Source: Chlorobiota bacterium
GTDB taxonomy: Bacteria > Bacteroidota > Ignavibacteria > OLB7
Direction of reading: 5' to 3'
DNA: 64,000 nt
NCBI GenBank assembly: GCA_016710285.1
Contig: JADJXR010000001.1
Span: 3,102,501-3,166,500 of the forward strand
The stretch's first letter is position 1; every line of letters begins with the position of its first letter. This document shows positions 43,939 to 52,208 of this stretch, piece after piece. The position numbers and the translations under genes are program-made. The notes beneath the pieces are model-generated. The model was not told where the DNA came from and did not search any database. It was given only the letters and a program-made list of their open reading frames with translations.

Positions 43939-44889
43939 CTATGACCCTACCTCCCGATTCACCCCCAACAATCGGAACTGCACCAGCGAGACCGCAAGGA
44001 TCAGAAGGAACGCAACGTACGCCACCGCCGACGCATACCCCATCATATCTGCCCGCTCGAACGCGTGCTCGTACACCTGATAGACCAGCGTTGTGGTGGC
44101 GTTCAGCGGCCCCCCTTTGGTCATCACATACACCTCGGTGAACACTTGGAAGGAGCGGATGGTGTTGATAACGATGATGAACAGCAGCATGGGCCGCAAC
44201 CCGGGCAGCGTTACCGTGCGGAACTGGTCCCATTGCGTTGCCCCGTCCAGCGAAGCGGCTTCGTACAGGTCGTTGGGAATGGTCTGCAGCGCGGCCAAAA
44301 ACAGCACGGTGTAGTAGCCAATCGCAATCCAAACATCCATGGCCATGATTGCCGCCAGCGCCGTTCCCGTGTTCAGCAGCCACCCCTCCTTCGGCCACGG
44401 CAATCCAACCATCTTCAGCAGGCTGTTGATGTAGCCATCATGGCTGTACAGGTTCGTGAAGATCAGCGAAAGGACAACGATGGAGGTGACCGACGGGATA
44501 AAATAGCCGCTGCGGTAAAACCCTTTCCAGGCAATGTTCTTGTTCAGCAGCACCGCAAGCAACAGCGCGAAAATGGTGGTGAACGGAATGGTGCCAACAA
44601 CAAAAATCAGCGTGTTGACCAACGCCTTCCAGAAGACTTCATCCCCGAACAACCGCGAGTAGTTGCCCAGGCCAATCCACGTCATCTGGTTGCTAAGGGT
44701 TTTGTAGCTGGTGAAGCTCAGATAGAAAGAATAGAGCAACGGCCAAAGCCAAAACAACCCAAGCGTCAGCAGCCAGGGTGAAAGAAATCCCCACGTGATG
44801 GAGCGGCTTTCTAAACGGTAGGTTCGGGACACAGTGTTGGAAGATCGGTTGTTGGAATCCGTGCGAGAATTGAGCACTTCGGAAATCAA
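43939..44889 (-). CDS. ABC transporter permease, sugar type (MalF/UgpA-like)
   Basis: 316 residues, six hydrophobic segments (first: WGFLSPWLLTLGLFWLWPLL). The cytoplasmic EAA loop that docks to the ATPase is YEAASLDGATQWDQFRTVTL followed by PGLRP. This type takes up sugars or sugar-phosphates with a binding protein, a second permease and an MsmK-like ATPase; none of these is next to it. No ATG fits: the frame opens with TTG at 44889, with GTG at 44832 as alternative just before the first membrane segment. It lies 68 bp downstream of ligA on the same strand. Confidence 0.87.
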   Translation of the reverse strand: MISEVLNSRTDSNNRSSNTVSRTYRLESRSITWGFLSPWLLTLGLFWLWPLLYSFYLSFTSYKTLSNQMTWIGLGNYSRLFGDEVFWKALVNTLIFVVGTIPFTTIFALLLAVLLNKNIAWKGFYRSGYFIPSVTSIVVLSLIFTNLYSHDGYINSLLKMVGLPWPKEGWLLNTGTALAAIMAMDVWIAIGYYTVLFLAALQTIPNDLYEAASLDGATQWDQFRTVTLPGLRPMLLFIIVINTIRSFQVFTEVYVMTKGGPLNATTTLVYQVYEHAFERADMMGYASAVAYVAFLLILAVSLVQFRLLGVNREVGS

Positions 44890-44957
44890 GCAGTTGGAAA
44901 CGATTGGAAGGGGGGCAATGGATCGGGAAATCCCGCCACCGCCCGCGCGCTAACCCG

Positions 44958-46994
44958 CTACTCCGGCTCGGCAATCAGTTCCAGGAACTCCGCCTCGCTT
45001 ATCACCTTGATGCCAAGCTCCTGCGCCTTTGCCAGCTTCGATCCCGCTTCGGCCCCGGCAAGGACCATATCCGTTTTCTTGCTGACGCTGGATGAGGTTT
45101 TCCCGCCACGCTCCAAAATCATTGCTGCGGCTTGGTCCCGAGTAAGGGTGGGAAGCGTTCCGGTCAGCACAAACGTTTTGCCGGCAATCGGGTTTTCGCC
45201 GGCGGCAATCACTTTTTTTGCCGGGCCATCCAGCGTTACCCCGGCAGCGCGAAGCCGTTCAATCAGCCCTCGGTTCCCTTCGTCGGCACAGTAGCGGACC
45301 ACCGATTCGGCAATCTGCGGGCCAATCTCGCTCACGGCGGTCAGCTCTTCCTGGGTTGCCGCAAGCAATCGGTCAATCGTGTTGAAGTTCGAGGCCAGCG
45401 CACGCGCCACCGTTGCCCCAACGTGGCGGATGCCAATGGCGAACAGCACGCGGTGGTATGGCCGCGTTTTGCTTTGCTCGATCCCTTCCAGCAAGTTGTC
45501 GGCGGACTTCTCGCCCCAGCGTTCCAACGCCGCAATCTGGTCGCGGCGGCGGTGCAGGTCGTAGATGTCGGCATAGCTGGAAAGCCACCCCAACGCCACA
45601 AACTGATCCACCACTTTTTCGCCCAGCCCCTCGATATCCATTGCCGCACGGCTGGCAAAATGCTCAATCCGCCCGCGAATCTGCCACGGGCATTCGGAGT
45701 GCTCGCAGAAATGGTCGGCGCGACCCTCGGGGCGGTGCAGCCGCGTCTTCAGCGGGCAGGGGCAAAGTTCTGGGAAGATGAACGGCTCGGTTGCTTCGGG
45801 CCGCGCCGCAAGGACCACCTCGTTCACTTTCGGGATCACATCGCCCCCTTTCTCAATCAGCACCGTGTCGCCAACGCGGATGTCCCGCTCCTTGATGAAG
45901 TCCTCGTTGTGCAACGTTGCGCGGCTGATGGTTGATCCGGCAAGCGCCACCGGCTGAAGCTCCGCCACCGGCGTGACGCGGCCAAGCCGCCCCACTTGCA
46001 GGGTGATGGCGTTCATCAACGTCTGCGCCGTGCGTGCCTCGAACTTGAAGGCAATCGCCCATCGGGGGGATTTGGAGATCATCCCTAACTCCTGCTGTTG
46101 CCGCAGCGAATCCACTTTCACCACAACGCCATCAATCTGGTAGGGAAGCTCGCTTCGGCGGCGTTCCCATTCGGCGCAGTACTCCAACGCGTCGTCAATC
46201 GTGGCGCACCGCCGCCAGTGCGGGTTGGTGGGGAATCCAAGCTCTTGCAAAAGCTCAAGATTTGCCGAGTGGCTTTGCAGCCGGATGGAGTCGGAATAGA
46301 GGTAATAAACGAACACGTTCAGGGGGCGGGCGGCAACAATCTTGGGGTCCAGCAGCTTCAGCGTTCCGGCGGTGGAGTTCCGTGGGTTTGCAAACGTCTT
46401 CTCGCCGGCAAGCTCACGTTCGGCGTTCATCGCCTCGAAATCTGCATCGGCCATGTACACCTCGCCCCGTGCCTCGAACGATTCCAACGGGACCCCTTCG
46501 GCCATTGCCCGCCGGACCCGCAGCGGAAGCGTGCGGATGGTGCGGACGTTCGGGGTGATGTCGTCCCCTTGCTCGCCGTTGCCCCGGGTAACACCCCGCA
46601 GCAGCAGCCCATCTTGGTAGATCATGCTGAGCGATGCTCCATCAATTTTCAGCTCGGCAACGTAGCTGAACGGCTCATCCCCCAAGCGGTCCCGCACGCG
46701 GCGGTCGAACTCGCGAAGCTCATCGGGGGTGTAGGTGTTCCCCAGCGAGAGCATCGGGCGAAGGTGAGCAACGGTGGGGAAGGAGGGGGTAAGATCGGAC
46801 CCAACACGCTGCGTGGGGCTGTCGGGGGCGATAAGCTCCGGGTGGGCGGCCTCAATCGCCTGAAGCTCCTGCAGCAACGCGTCGAACTCACGGTCGCTGA
46901 TGGTGGGGGAAGCAAGAACGTAGTAGCGGTGGTTTGCCTCGTTCAATTGCTGGCGCAGCTGTTCTGCGCGTTCGGTAAGGGTTGGGTCGGCCAT
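44958..46994 (-). CDS. ligA: NAD-dependent DNA ligase
   Basis: 678 residues from the ATG at 46994; the extension upstream has no family match. It seals nicks in DNA in replication. The adenylation lysine is K116 in ELKIDGASLSM. Seen in order: Ia domain (HRYYVLASPTISDREFD), nucleotidyltransferase, OB fold, a zinc finger (PELCPCPLKTRL, then HFCEHSECPW), helix-hairpin-helix repeats (ERWGEKSADNLLEGIEQSKT) and a BRCT domain at the C-terminus (AGKTFVLTGTLPTLTRDQAA). Full length. A TATCTTTG box lies 39 bp upstream. Confidence 0.97.
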   Translation of the reverse strand: MADPTLTERAEQLRQQLNEANHRYYVLASPTISDREFDALLQELQAIEAAHPELIAPDSPTQRVGSDLTPSFPTVAHLRPMLSLGNTYTPDELREFDRRVRDRLGDEPFSYVAELKIDGASLSMIYQDGLLLRGVTRGNGEQGDDITPNVRTIRTLPLRVRRAMAEGVPLESFEARGEVYMADADFEAMNAERELAGEKTFANPRNSTAGTLKLLDPKIVAARPLNVFVYYLYSDSIRLQSHSANLELLQELGFPTNPHWRRCATIDDALEYCAEWERRRSELPYQIDGVVVKVDSLRQQQELGMISKSPRWAIAFKFEARTAQTLMNAITLQVGRLGRVTPVAELQPVALAGSTISRATLHNEDFIKERDIRVGDTVLIEKGGDVIPKVNEVVLAARPEATEPFIFPELCPCPLKTRLHRPEGRADHFCEHSECPWQIRGRIEHFASRAAMDIEGLGEKVVDQFVALGWLSSYADIYDLHRRRDQIAALERWGEKSADNLLEGIEQSKTRPYHRVLFAIGIRHVGATVARALASNFNTIDRLLAATQEELTAVSEIGPQIAESVVRYCADEGNRGLIERLRAAGVTLDGPAKKVIAAGENPIAGKTFVLTGTLPTLTRDQAAAMILERGGKTSSSVSKKTDMVLAGAEAGSKLAKAQELGIKVISEAEFLELIAEPE

Positions 46995-47032
46995 GTGAAA
47001 AAGGGAGTTTGCGTAAGCGGGAAAACGCCCGG

Positions 47033-47040
47033 CAAAGATA
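47033..47040 (-). promoter_or_regulatory. TATCTTTG -7 box for ligA
   Basis: On the minus strand an exact TAnnTTTG match, 39 bp before the ligA ATG. Confidence 0.5.
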
Positions 47041-47212
47041 GCGTTCGGGGGAAGGATGCGGGGCAATCGCATCCCAAAAAAATTACGGCTGCCCCCGCCG
47101 ATGCTTTTCGGAAACAGTTTGCGACCGAAAAGCCCCTTCCTGAATAGCGCGGCCTGTTGTAGCTTGCCGCCCTTTCGTACCGAAAAATCGTTTTCAAAAG
47201 GCCAATACAACC

Positions 47213-47650
47213 ATGTTCTACGCAATTCTGATTATCACACTGCTGCTGGCGGTGGCTCTTATTATCATGGTGCTTCTTCAGCCAAGCAAGGGCGGGGGGG
47301 CAAGCGGTGCGTTCGGCGGGTTGGGGTCCACCCTCGGCTCAACGTTCGGCTCGCGCCGCACTCTTGACTTTTTGGCGAAAGGGACGGTCTGGGTGGCGGG
47401 CATTATCGCCGCGCTGGCAATCCTGAGCAATATGTTCCTGATCCCACGCGGCGAAGTGGCCACCACGAAGAACCCGATCTCAACCGAGACAACGGTTCCA
47501 AGCGTGCCAGGAATGCCCGCTCCGGTTGCTCCTGCGCCAACCCAGTCGGCTCCGGCAACTTCTGCGCCAGCCACTTCTGCGCCAGCAACCTCTGCTCCAG
47601 CCGCACCGGCACAGTCGGCTCCGGCAACACCTCCGGCACAAGGGAAGTAG
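47213..47650 (+). CDS. secG: Preprotein translocase subunit SecG with Ala/Pro-rich tail
   Basis: 145 residues, longer than usual (about 75-110). SecG is the small accessory subunit of the SecYEG export channel. The family core is 1-75: a first membrane helix (FYAILIITLLLAVALIIMVL), the loop LQPSKGGGASGAFGG, then GSRRTLDFLAKGTVWVAGII and the second helix. After residue 90 comes a low-complexity tail with repeated SAPAT units that probably faces the periplasm or cytoplasm surface. Lone gene divergent from ligA and convergent to the LolC/E-type gene. Confidence 0.9.
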   Translation: MFYAILIITLLLAVALIIMVLLQPSKGGGASGAFGGLGSTLGSTFGSRRTLDFLAKGTVWVAGIIAALAILSNMFLIPRGEVATTKNPISTETTVPSVPGMPAPVAPAPTQSAPATSAPATSAPATSAPAAPAQSAPATPPAQGK

Positions 47651-47684
47651 TCGCGCCAACAGCGCAGCAGCCGCGTAAAAATTC

Positions 47685-47720
47685 TAAAGCCGTTTCCAGG
47701 GATTTCTGGAAACGGCTTTA
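47685..47720. terminator. Perfect 15-bp inverted repeat between convergent genes
   Basis: TAAAGCCGTTTCCAG is repeated inverted across a 6-base loop, followed by CTGTTTTC. It lies between the secG stop and the 47749 stop; likely bidirectional. Confidence 0.75.
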
Positions 47721-47748
47721 CTGTTTTCTGGTGGCTTGCTGGCGAGGG

Positions 47749-48987
47749 TTATTGGAATCGCAGCGCATCCACCGGGCGTAATCGGGAGGCAACGTAGGCG
47801 GGGAAGAGGGTCGAGAGGACGCAAAGCACCACCGAAACGGAGATCACAATCAAATAATGCCAGGGGTTGAGCGAGACCGGAACCGCGTCAATAAAGTAGA
47901 TGTCGGCATCCAACCGAAGAAACTGGAAATGCTGCTGAGCCAACGTAAACGCCAGCGAGATCAGGCAGCCCAGCGCGGTCCCAACGCCGCCAATCAGCAG
48001 CCCCTGGCCCACAAACACCGACATCACCCCGCCGGGCCCCGCGCCCAACGTTGTCAGCACGCCGATGGACTCCGTTTTCTCCAGAATCATAATCAGCAAC
48101 GTGCTGACGATGTTGAACACCGCCACGATGCTGATCAGCGTCAGCACAATGGGAATGGGGACCCGTTGCAGATCAAGCCATGCAAAGAACGGGGCAAAGA
48201 TGTCGTAGAAGGTTTGGGCAAAATGGGGATAGCCCAGCGCAACGCTGATCCGCTGTGAAACCTGGGCAACGCTGTCAACATCACGGATCAGGATGTCGTA
48301 ACCGGTGATCTGGTCGTCCTGATATTTCCACAATCGTTGCGCCGTGCGGAGCGAGGTGTAGGTGTAGATGTCGTCGTGTTCGGCCATTCCGGTGCGGTAC
48401 AGCCCGCCAACAACAAACTGCTCAATCCCCGCTGGATTTTCTGGGCTTGGGGTCCCGTTCGGGGCAAAGATGACGGCGGTATCGCCGGGGCGCAGCTTCA
48501 GTTTTATTCCAAGCCGCTCGCCAATCACCATGGTGGGAAGCTCGCCCGGCGCGGGTTCGGGAAGGTCGAACGTTCCGGCAACGATTCGCTGGCGGATTGT
48601 TGAAAGATCCGTGGCCGCGTCAATCCCTTTCACCAGCACCCCTTCCAGCCCAGTTCTGGAGCGGATGATCCCTTCGCGGCGAACAAACGGGCTGACGTTG
48701 GTGACCTGCGGCTCGAACTTCGGAAGGCTGGCAACAACCTCACGGTATCCGCTCAGCGGGCGGCCTTGTTTGATGGACGTTACCTCGATATGCCCCATGA
48801 AGGAGATCATGTTGCTGCGGAGCGTTTTGTCGAAGCCATCCAAAATGGAAAGGGAGACCAGCAGCGCGGTGGTTCCGAACATCACCCCAAGCGTCGCGAT
48901 CAGGGTGATGAACCCGATGAAACGATTGCGGCGGGCCGGGGCAAGGTAGCGGCGGGCAATGAAGAGTGCCCAGGTTCGAACGTGCAT
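47749..48987 (-). CDS. LolC/LolE-type lipoprotein-releasing permease
   Basis: 412 residues from the ATG at 48987 (MHVRTWALFIARRYL); the extension upstream is not supported. Four membrane segments in the LolC/E arrangement: one after an amphipathic start (FIARRYLAPARRNRFIGFIT), a large periplasmic MacB_PCD-type domain, then three at the C-terminus (VLTLISIVAVFNIVSTLLIM, with the conserved ILEKTESIGVLTTLGA cytoplasmic motif, then LGCLISLAF). With LolD it releases lipoproteins to the outer membrane; LolD is not in the window. Could also be a general FtsX-like ABC permease, but the length and motif fit LolE/C. Confidence 0.88.
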   Translation of the reverse strand: MHVRTWALFIARRYLAPARRNRFIGFITLIATLGVMFGTTALLVSLSILDGFDKTLRSNMISFMGHIEVTSIKQGRPLSGYREVVASLPKFEPQVTNVSPFVRREGIIRSRTGLEGVLVKGIDAATDLSTIRQRIVAGTFDLPEPAPGELPTMVIGERLGIKLKLRPGDTAVIFAPNGTPSPENPAGIEQFVVGGLYRTGMAEHDDIYTYTSLRTAQRLWKYQDDQITGYDILIRDVDSVAQVSQRISVALGYPHFAQTFYDIFAPFFAWLDLQRVPIPIVLTLISIVAVFNIVSTLLIMILEKTESIGVLTTLGAGPGGVMSVFVGQGLLIGGVGTALGCLISLAFTLAQQHFQFLRLDADIYFIDAVPVSLNPWHYLIVISVSVVLCVLSTLFPAYVASRLRPVDALRFQ

Positions 48988-49127
48988 GGCTCCAAAATAG
49001 AAAGAGAAGCAGAACACACCAGCCGCTGCTGCATCCAGCAAAGCGAATGTGAGGACCAGGGAGGCGGGTAACGGATTCAAAAAACTTTTTTTACGGTTCG
49101 ATAACCTCCCTGCAAAACTGTGTTCCC

Positions 49128-49135
49128 TATCTTTG
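49128..49135 (+). promoter_or_regulatory. TATCTTTG -7 box for citrate synthase
   Basis: An exact TAnnTTTG match 57 bp before the start. A clear -33 TTG was not found at the expected distance. Confidence 0.5.
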
Positions 49136-49192
49136 GCGTTCTAACAGCAACATATCCACTTGTACTTTACCCAGATAGGAGCACCTGACATT

Positions 49193-50335
49193 ATGGCCGA
49201 GAGCACAGCAGTAGTAGCAAAAAAGGGTCTTGAGGACATCATTGCCGGAACGTCAGCGATCTGCTTCATTGACGGTCGCGAAGGGCGGCTGATCTATAGA
49301 GGCTACGACATCCACGACCTTGTGAACGGTGGCGCGACCTTCGAAGAAGTAGCATACCTTGTTCTAAACGGCACGCTGCCGAACCAAGTCCAGCTTGATG
49401 AGTTCATCGGGCAGATCCGTGCGGAGCAGAACCTGCCCAGCGAAATTCTTGCGCAGATGTTGCGCCTTCCCGCAAACGCCAACGGGATGGAGGTGCTGCG
49501 GACAATCATCAGCAACCTTTCCTTCTTCGATGGCGACGCTGCCGACAACAGCCGCGAAGCCAACTACCGGAAAACAATCCGCTTAATTGCCAAAACGCCG
49601 TTGATTGTGGCACTGTTCCACCGCATCCGCTCCGGTGGCGATTTGGTGATGCCACGGAACGACCTCTCAATCGCCGGCAACTTCCTCTACATGCTGTTTG
49701 GCAAGGAGCCATCCGCCGCCCACACCCGCATTGTTGATGTAGCCCTAACGCTCCATGCCGACCACGAATTCAACGCCAGCACCTTCACCGCACGCTGCAT
49801 TGCCGCGACGCTCTCCGATATGCACTCGGCAGTTACCGGGGCAATCGGCGCGCTGAAAGGCCCGCTGCACGGCGGCGCGAACGAGCAAGTGATGAAGATG
49901 CTGCTGGAAATCGGCGAAGTTTCGGCGGCCAAAGAATGGATCACCGAAGCCCTGGCTTCCAAGAAAAAAGTGATGGGCTTTGGGCATCGGGTGTATAAAA
50001 CCGAGGACCCACGCGCCACCCACCTTCGCCAAATGTCCAAGCAATTAGGGGAAGAAATGGGAGAGACGAAGTGGTTCGAGATGTCGCGGATTATCGAGGA
50101 TTACGTCCTTGAGCAGAAGAATCTGTACCCGAACGTTGACTTCTATTCGGCATCGGCCTACTACATGATGGGGCTTCCGATTGACCTATACACCCCAATT
50201 TTTGCCATGAGTCGCATGGTGGGATGGACGGCGCACATCATGGAGCAACAAGCCGACAACCGGATCATCCGCCCCGCAAGCGAATACACCGGCCCAACGG
50301 AGCTGAAGTACGCGCCGATCACCGAGCGTGCGTAA
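49193..50335 (+). CDS. gltA: Citrate synthase
   Basis: 380 residues from the ATG at 49193, preceded by AGGAG; the 11-residue upstream extension is unlikely. It joins oxaloacetate and acetyl-CoA to citrate, or propionyl-CoA in the 2-methylcitrate relatives. The catalytic set is present: H226 (LKGPLHGGANEQV), H265 (GFGHRVYKTEDPR) and D316 (YPNVDFYSASAYY). The short length fits the type I dimeric citrate synthase of Bacillus-like form and archaea (CitZ-like), so citrate versus methylcitrate preference cannot be settled by reading. Followed by a strong terminator. Confidence 0.94.
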   Translation: MAESTAVVAKKGLEDIIAGTSAICFIDGREGRLIYRGYDIHDLVNGGATFEEVAYLVLNGTLPNQVQLDEFIGQIRAEQNLPSEILAQMLRLPANANGMEVLRTIISNLSFFDGDAADNSREANYRKTIRLIAKTPLIVALFHRIRSGGDLVMPRNDLSIAGNFLYMLFGKEPSAAHTRIVDVALTLHADHEFNASTFTARCIAATLSDMHSAVTGAIGALKGPLHGGANEQVMKMLLEIGEVSAAKEWITEALASKKKVMGFGHRVYKTEDPRATHLRQMSKQLGEEMGETKWFEMSRIIEDYVLEQKNLYPNVDFYSASAYYMMGLPIDLYTPIFAMSRMVGWTAHIMEQQADNRIIRPASEYTGPTELKYAPITERA

Positions 50336-50364
50336 GCCACATATTGGACGGATGTTTTTTACAG

Positions 50365-50402
50365 GAACGCCCTGTCAATAATGGCAAGGGCGTTCTTTTT
50401 TT
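50365..50402 (+). terminator. Rho-independent terminator of gltA
   Basis: GAACGCCCT pairs with AGGGCGTTC and seven T follow, 30 bp after the stop codon. Confidence 0.9.
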
Positions 50403-50451
50403 CTCTGACATCCGGAAATTGCGCATCCTTTTCCTGCACAGCAAGTGCGCC

Positions 50452-50493
<42 letters not shown>

Positions 50494-50520
50494 TCCCAGT
50501 TCACGATTCCTACCAGAGCA

Positions 50521-52206
50521 ATGAAACAGATCAAGAGTGATTCAACCTCAATGTTATCGCCCGAATGGCTGTTCGGATTGTATCCAACGCTTCCGCGCTG
50601 GGTGTGGGGCGGTTTTTGGGCAATTATTGTTGTGCTGCTGGGGATGATGGTTACGTACGCTTGGAGCCCCGACACCGCAGTGTTTTATTTACTGGGGAAG
50701 CAGTTGTTGGAAGGGAAGGTGATGTTTCGTGATTTTATTGATAATAAACCCCCGTTAATCGCATGGATTTATGCTGGTGGGATTTTTCTGTTCGGTCCCC
50801 ACCAGTATTCCGCTCGAATTCTTGATGTTCTTATTCAGCTTATTACGTGCGGGGTCATGCTTAGCCTTATTCGGCGGGCAACGGGGAACAGCGTTTGGGC
50901 CGTGATTAGCGTGCTACTGTACGTGTCCCTCTATTCTGGATTAGGGATGATGAATTCGGCACAAACGGAATCTTATGCGGGGATTTGTGCTGTTACAGCA
51001 TTGTGGTTTCAATTCTTCAAACGATCTCGCTGGGGGTTAGTTGCTGCTGGATTTTTTTTAGGGGCACTGTTTACGCTCAAGTATCCAATGGGAATAATTT
51101 TTGCGATTGCTGTGGTTTCTGAGTTTTGGTTTTTCCGAGATTCTTTCCGGCAAGCAGTACAGCGATCGCTATTTTTATTTGCCGGATTTATGATGATTCC
51201 ACTGCTGTTGGCGGCGTGGCTTGTTGCGTCGGGGGCATGGGGGGGCTTCCTTGAGGCCAGCACTTTTATGTCAAAGTATGGAATGATCCAATGGTTGAAT
51301 CCTGCAGGAGTAGTAAAATCCTATTTATCAGGTACTCCGGGGTATTTTGGAGATGATTATTCGATGTTCCTTGTGTTTTCAACAGCTATTGGGATTTTTT
51401 ATGCTGTTGTATCAGGAAAACCATTTTCCCAGATGCAAGGAGTACAATTGATCAATTTCAAGGATTATTCTTTTACAGGAAGCGCATTGCTTAGAATAGT
51501 AATGATGGAATTTTTAGGTATGACCCTTACTGTACTCATCGAAGGTAAGATGTTCGATTATCAATTCTCTCGAATCTTTCCATTCGGAGCAATCCTTGCT
51601 GGTGCTGGTGTGCTGCTATTGGTCAAACTTCTGCGGTATGGATTTCAAATGGATTTTTTTGGAAAAGTAGCTACGGCCCTAACATTGTGCTTGCTAATAG
51701 TTTACAGCCCACTTACCCGAATGTTCCGTAACGCTCTTGCTGTATATTTTCAAACGGTTCAGGGTAAAATCTATTGGGGATATGATGCACTAACGGTTGG
51801 TCAATACCTAGAACTGCAGAAAATAGATTCATTAATTGATGCTTCTGGAACGCCACAGGATACCTTGTATGCCTGCTCTTTGTCCACTGGTTTAGCATAT
51901 GCGATTACCGATCGAATGCCACCGTTCAAATTTACGTATTCGATGTTCTTTCGTGCAGAGTTTGCGCCAACTCATTGGAAACAAGAAACGGCGAATTATT
52001 TACGCACTTCCGTGCCACAATGGATATTAACCGAGCAAAATGATGATGCTCCAACCTTAACCGGAAATGATTTGACCTCGGAGCAAGGATTGCGCGCATT
52101 GCCGGGCGTTGATTCCCTGTTGAATACGCGATATCAGACGGTAATCCGCACCCCCGTTGCCCAGTTCATTCTGTTCAAGCGGATTGATCCAATCGCCAGT
52201 AAGTAA
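50521..52206 (+). CDS. GT-C membrane glycosyltransferase-like protein, AT-rich gene
   Basis: 561 residues from the ATG at 50521; the frame further upstream runs through the terminator and dinucleotide tract and is not coding. Ten or more hydrophobic segments. The N-terminal loop AWSPDTAVFYLLGKQLLEGK then VMFRDFIDNKPPLIAWIY is the dolichyl-phosphate-mannose/ArnT-like (GT39/PF13231) signature with Asp and the DNKPP motif. Such enzymes move sugars from a lipid-linked donor onto envelope targets. A periplasmic C-terminal part (QETANYLRTSVPQWILTEQN) follows. The DNA is clearly richer in A and T than its neighbours from about 50.65 to 52.2 kb, a sign of foreign origin or relaxed selection. Its stop lies 2 bp from the convergent regulator gene. 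Confidence 0.83.
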   Translation: MKQIKSDSTSMLSPEWLFGLYPTLPRWVWGGFWAIIVVLLGMMVTYAWSPDTAVFYLLGKQLLEGKVMFRDFIDNKPPLIAWIYAGGIFLFGPHQYSARILDVLIQLITCGVMLSLIRRATGNSVWAVISVLLYVSLYSGLGMMNSAQTESYAGICAVTALWFQFFKRSRWGLVAAGFFLGALFTLKYPMGIIFAIAVVSEFWFFRDSFRQAVQRSLFLFAGFMMIPLLLAAWLVASGAWGGFLEASTFMSKYGMIQWLNPAGVVKSYLSGTPGYFGDDYSMFLVFSTAIGIFYAVVSGKPFSQMQGVQLINFKDYSFTGSALLRIVMMEFLGMTLTVLIEGKMFDYQFSRIFPFGAILAGAGVLLLVKLLRYGFQMDFFGKVATALTLCLLIVYSPLTRMFRNALAVYFQTVQGKIYWGYDALTVGQYLELQKIDSLIDASGTPQDTLYACSLSTGLAYAITDRMPPFKFTYSMFFRAEFAPTHWKQETANYLRTSVPQWILTEQNDDAPTLTGNDLTSEQGLRALPGVDSLLNTRYQTVIRTPVAQFILFKRIDPIASK

Positions 52207-52208
52207 TG

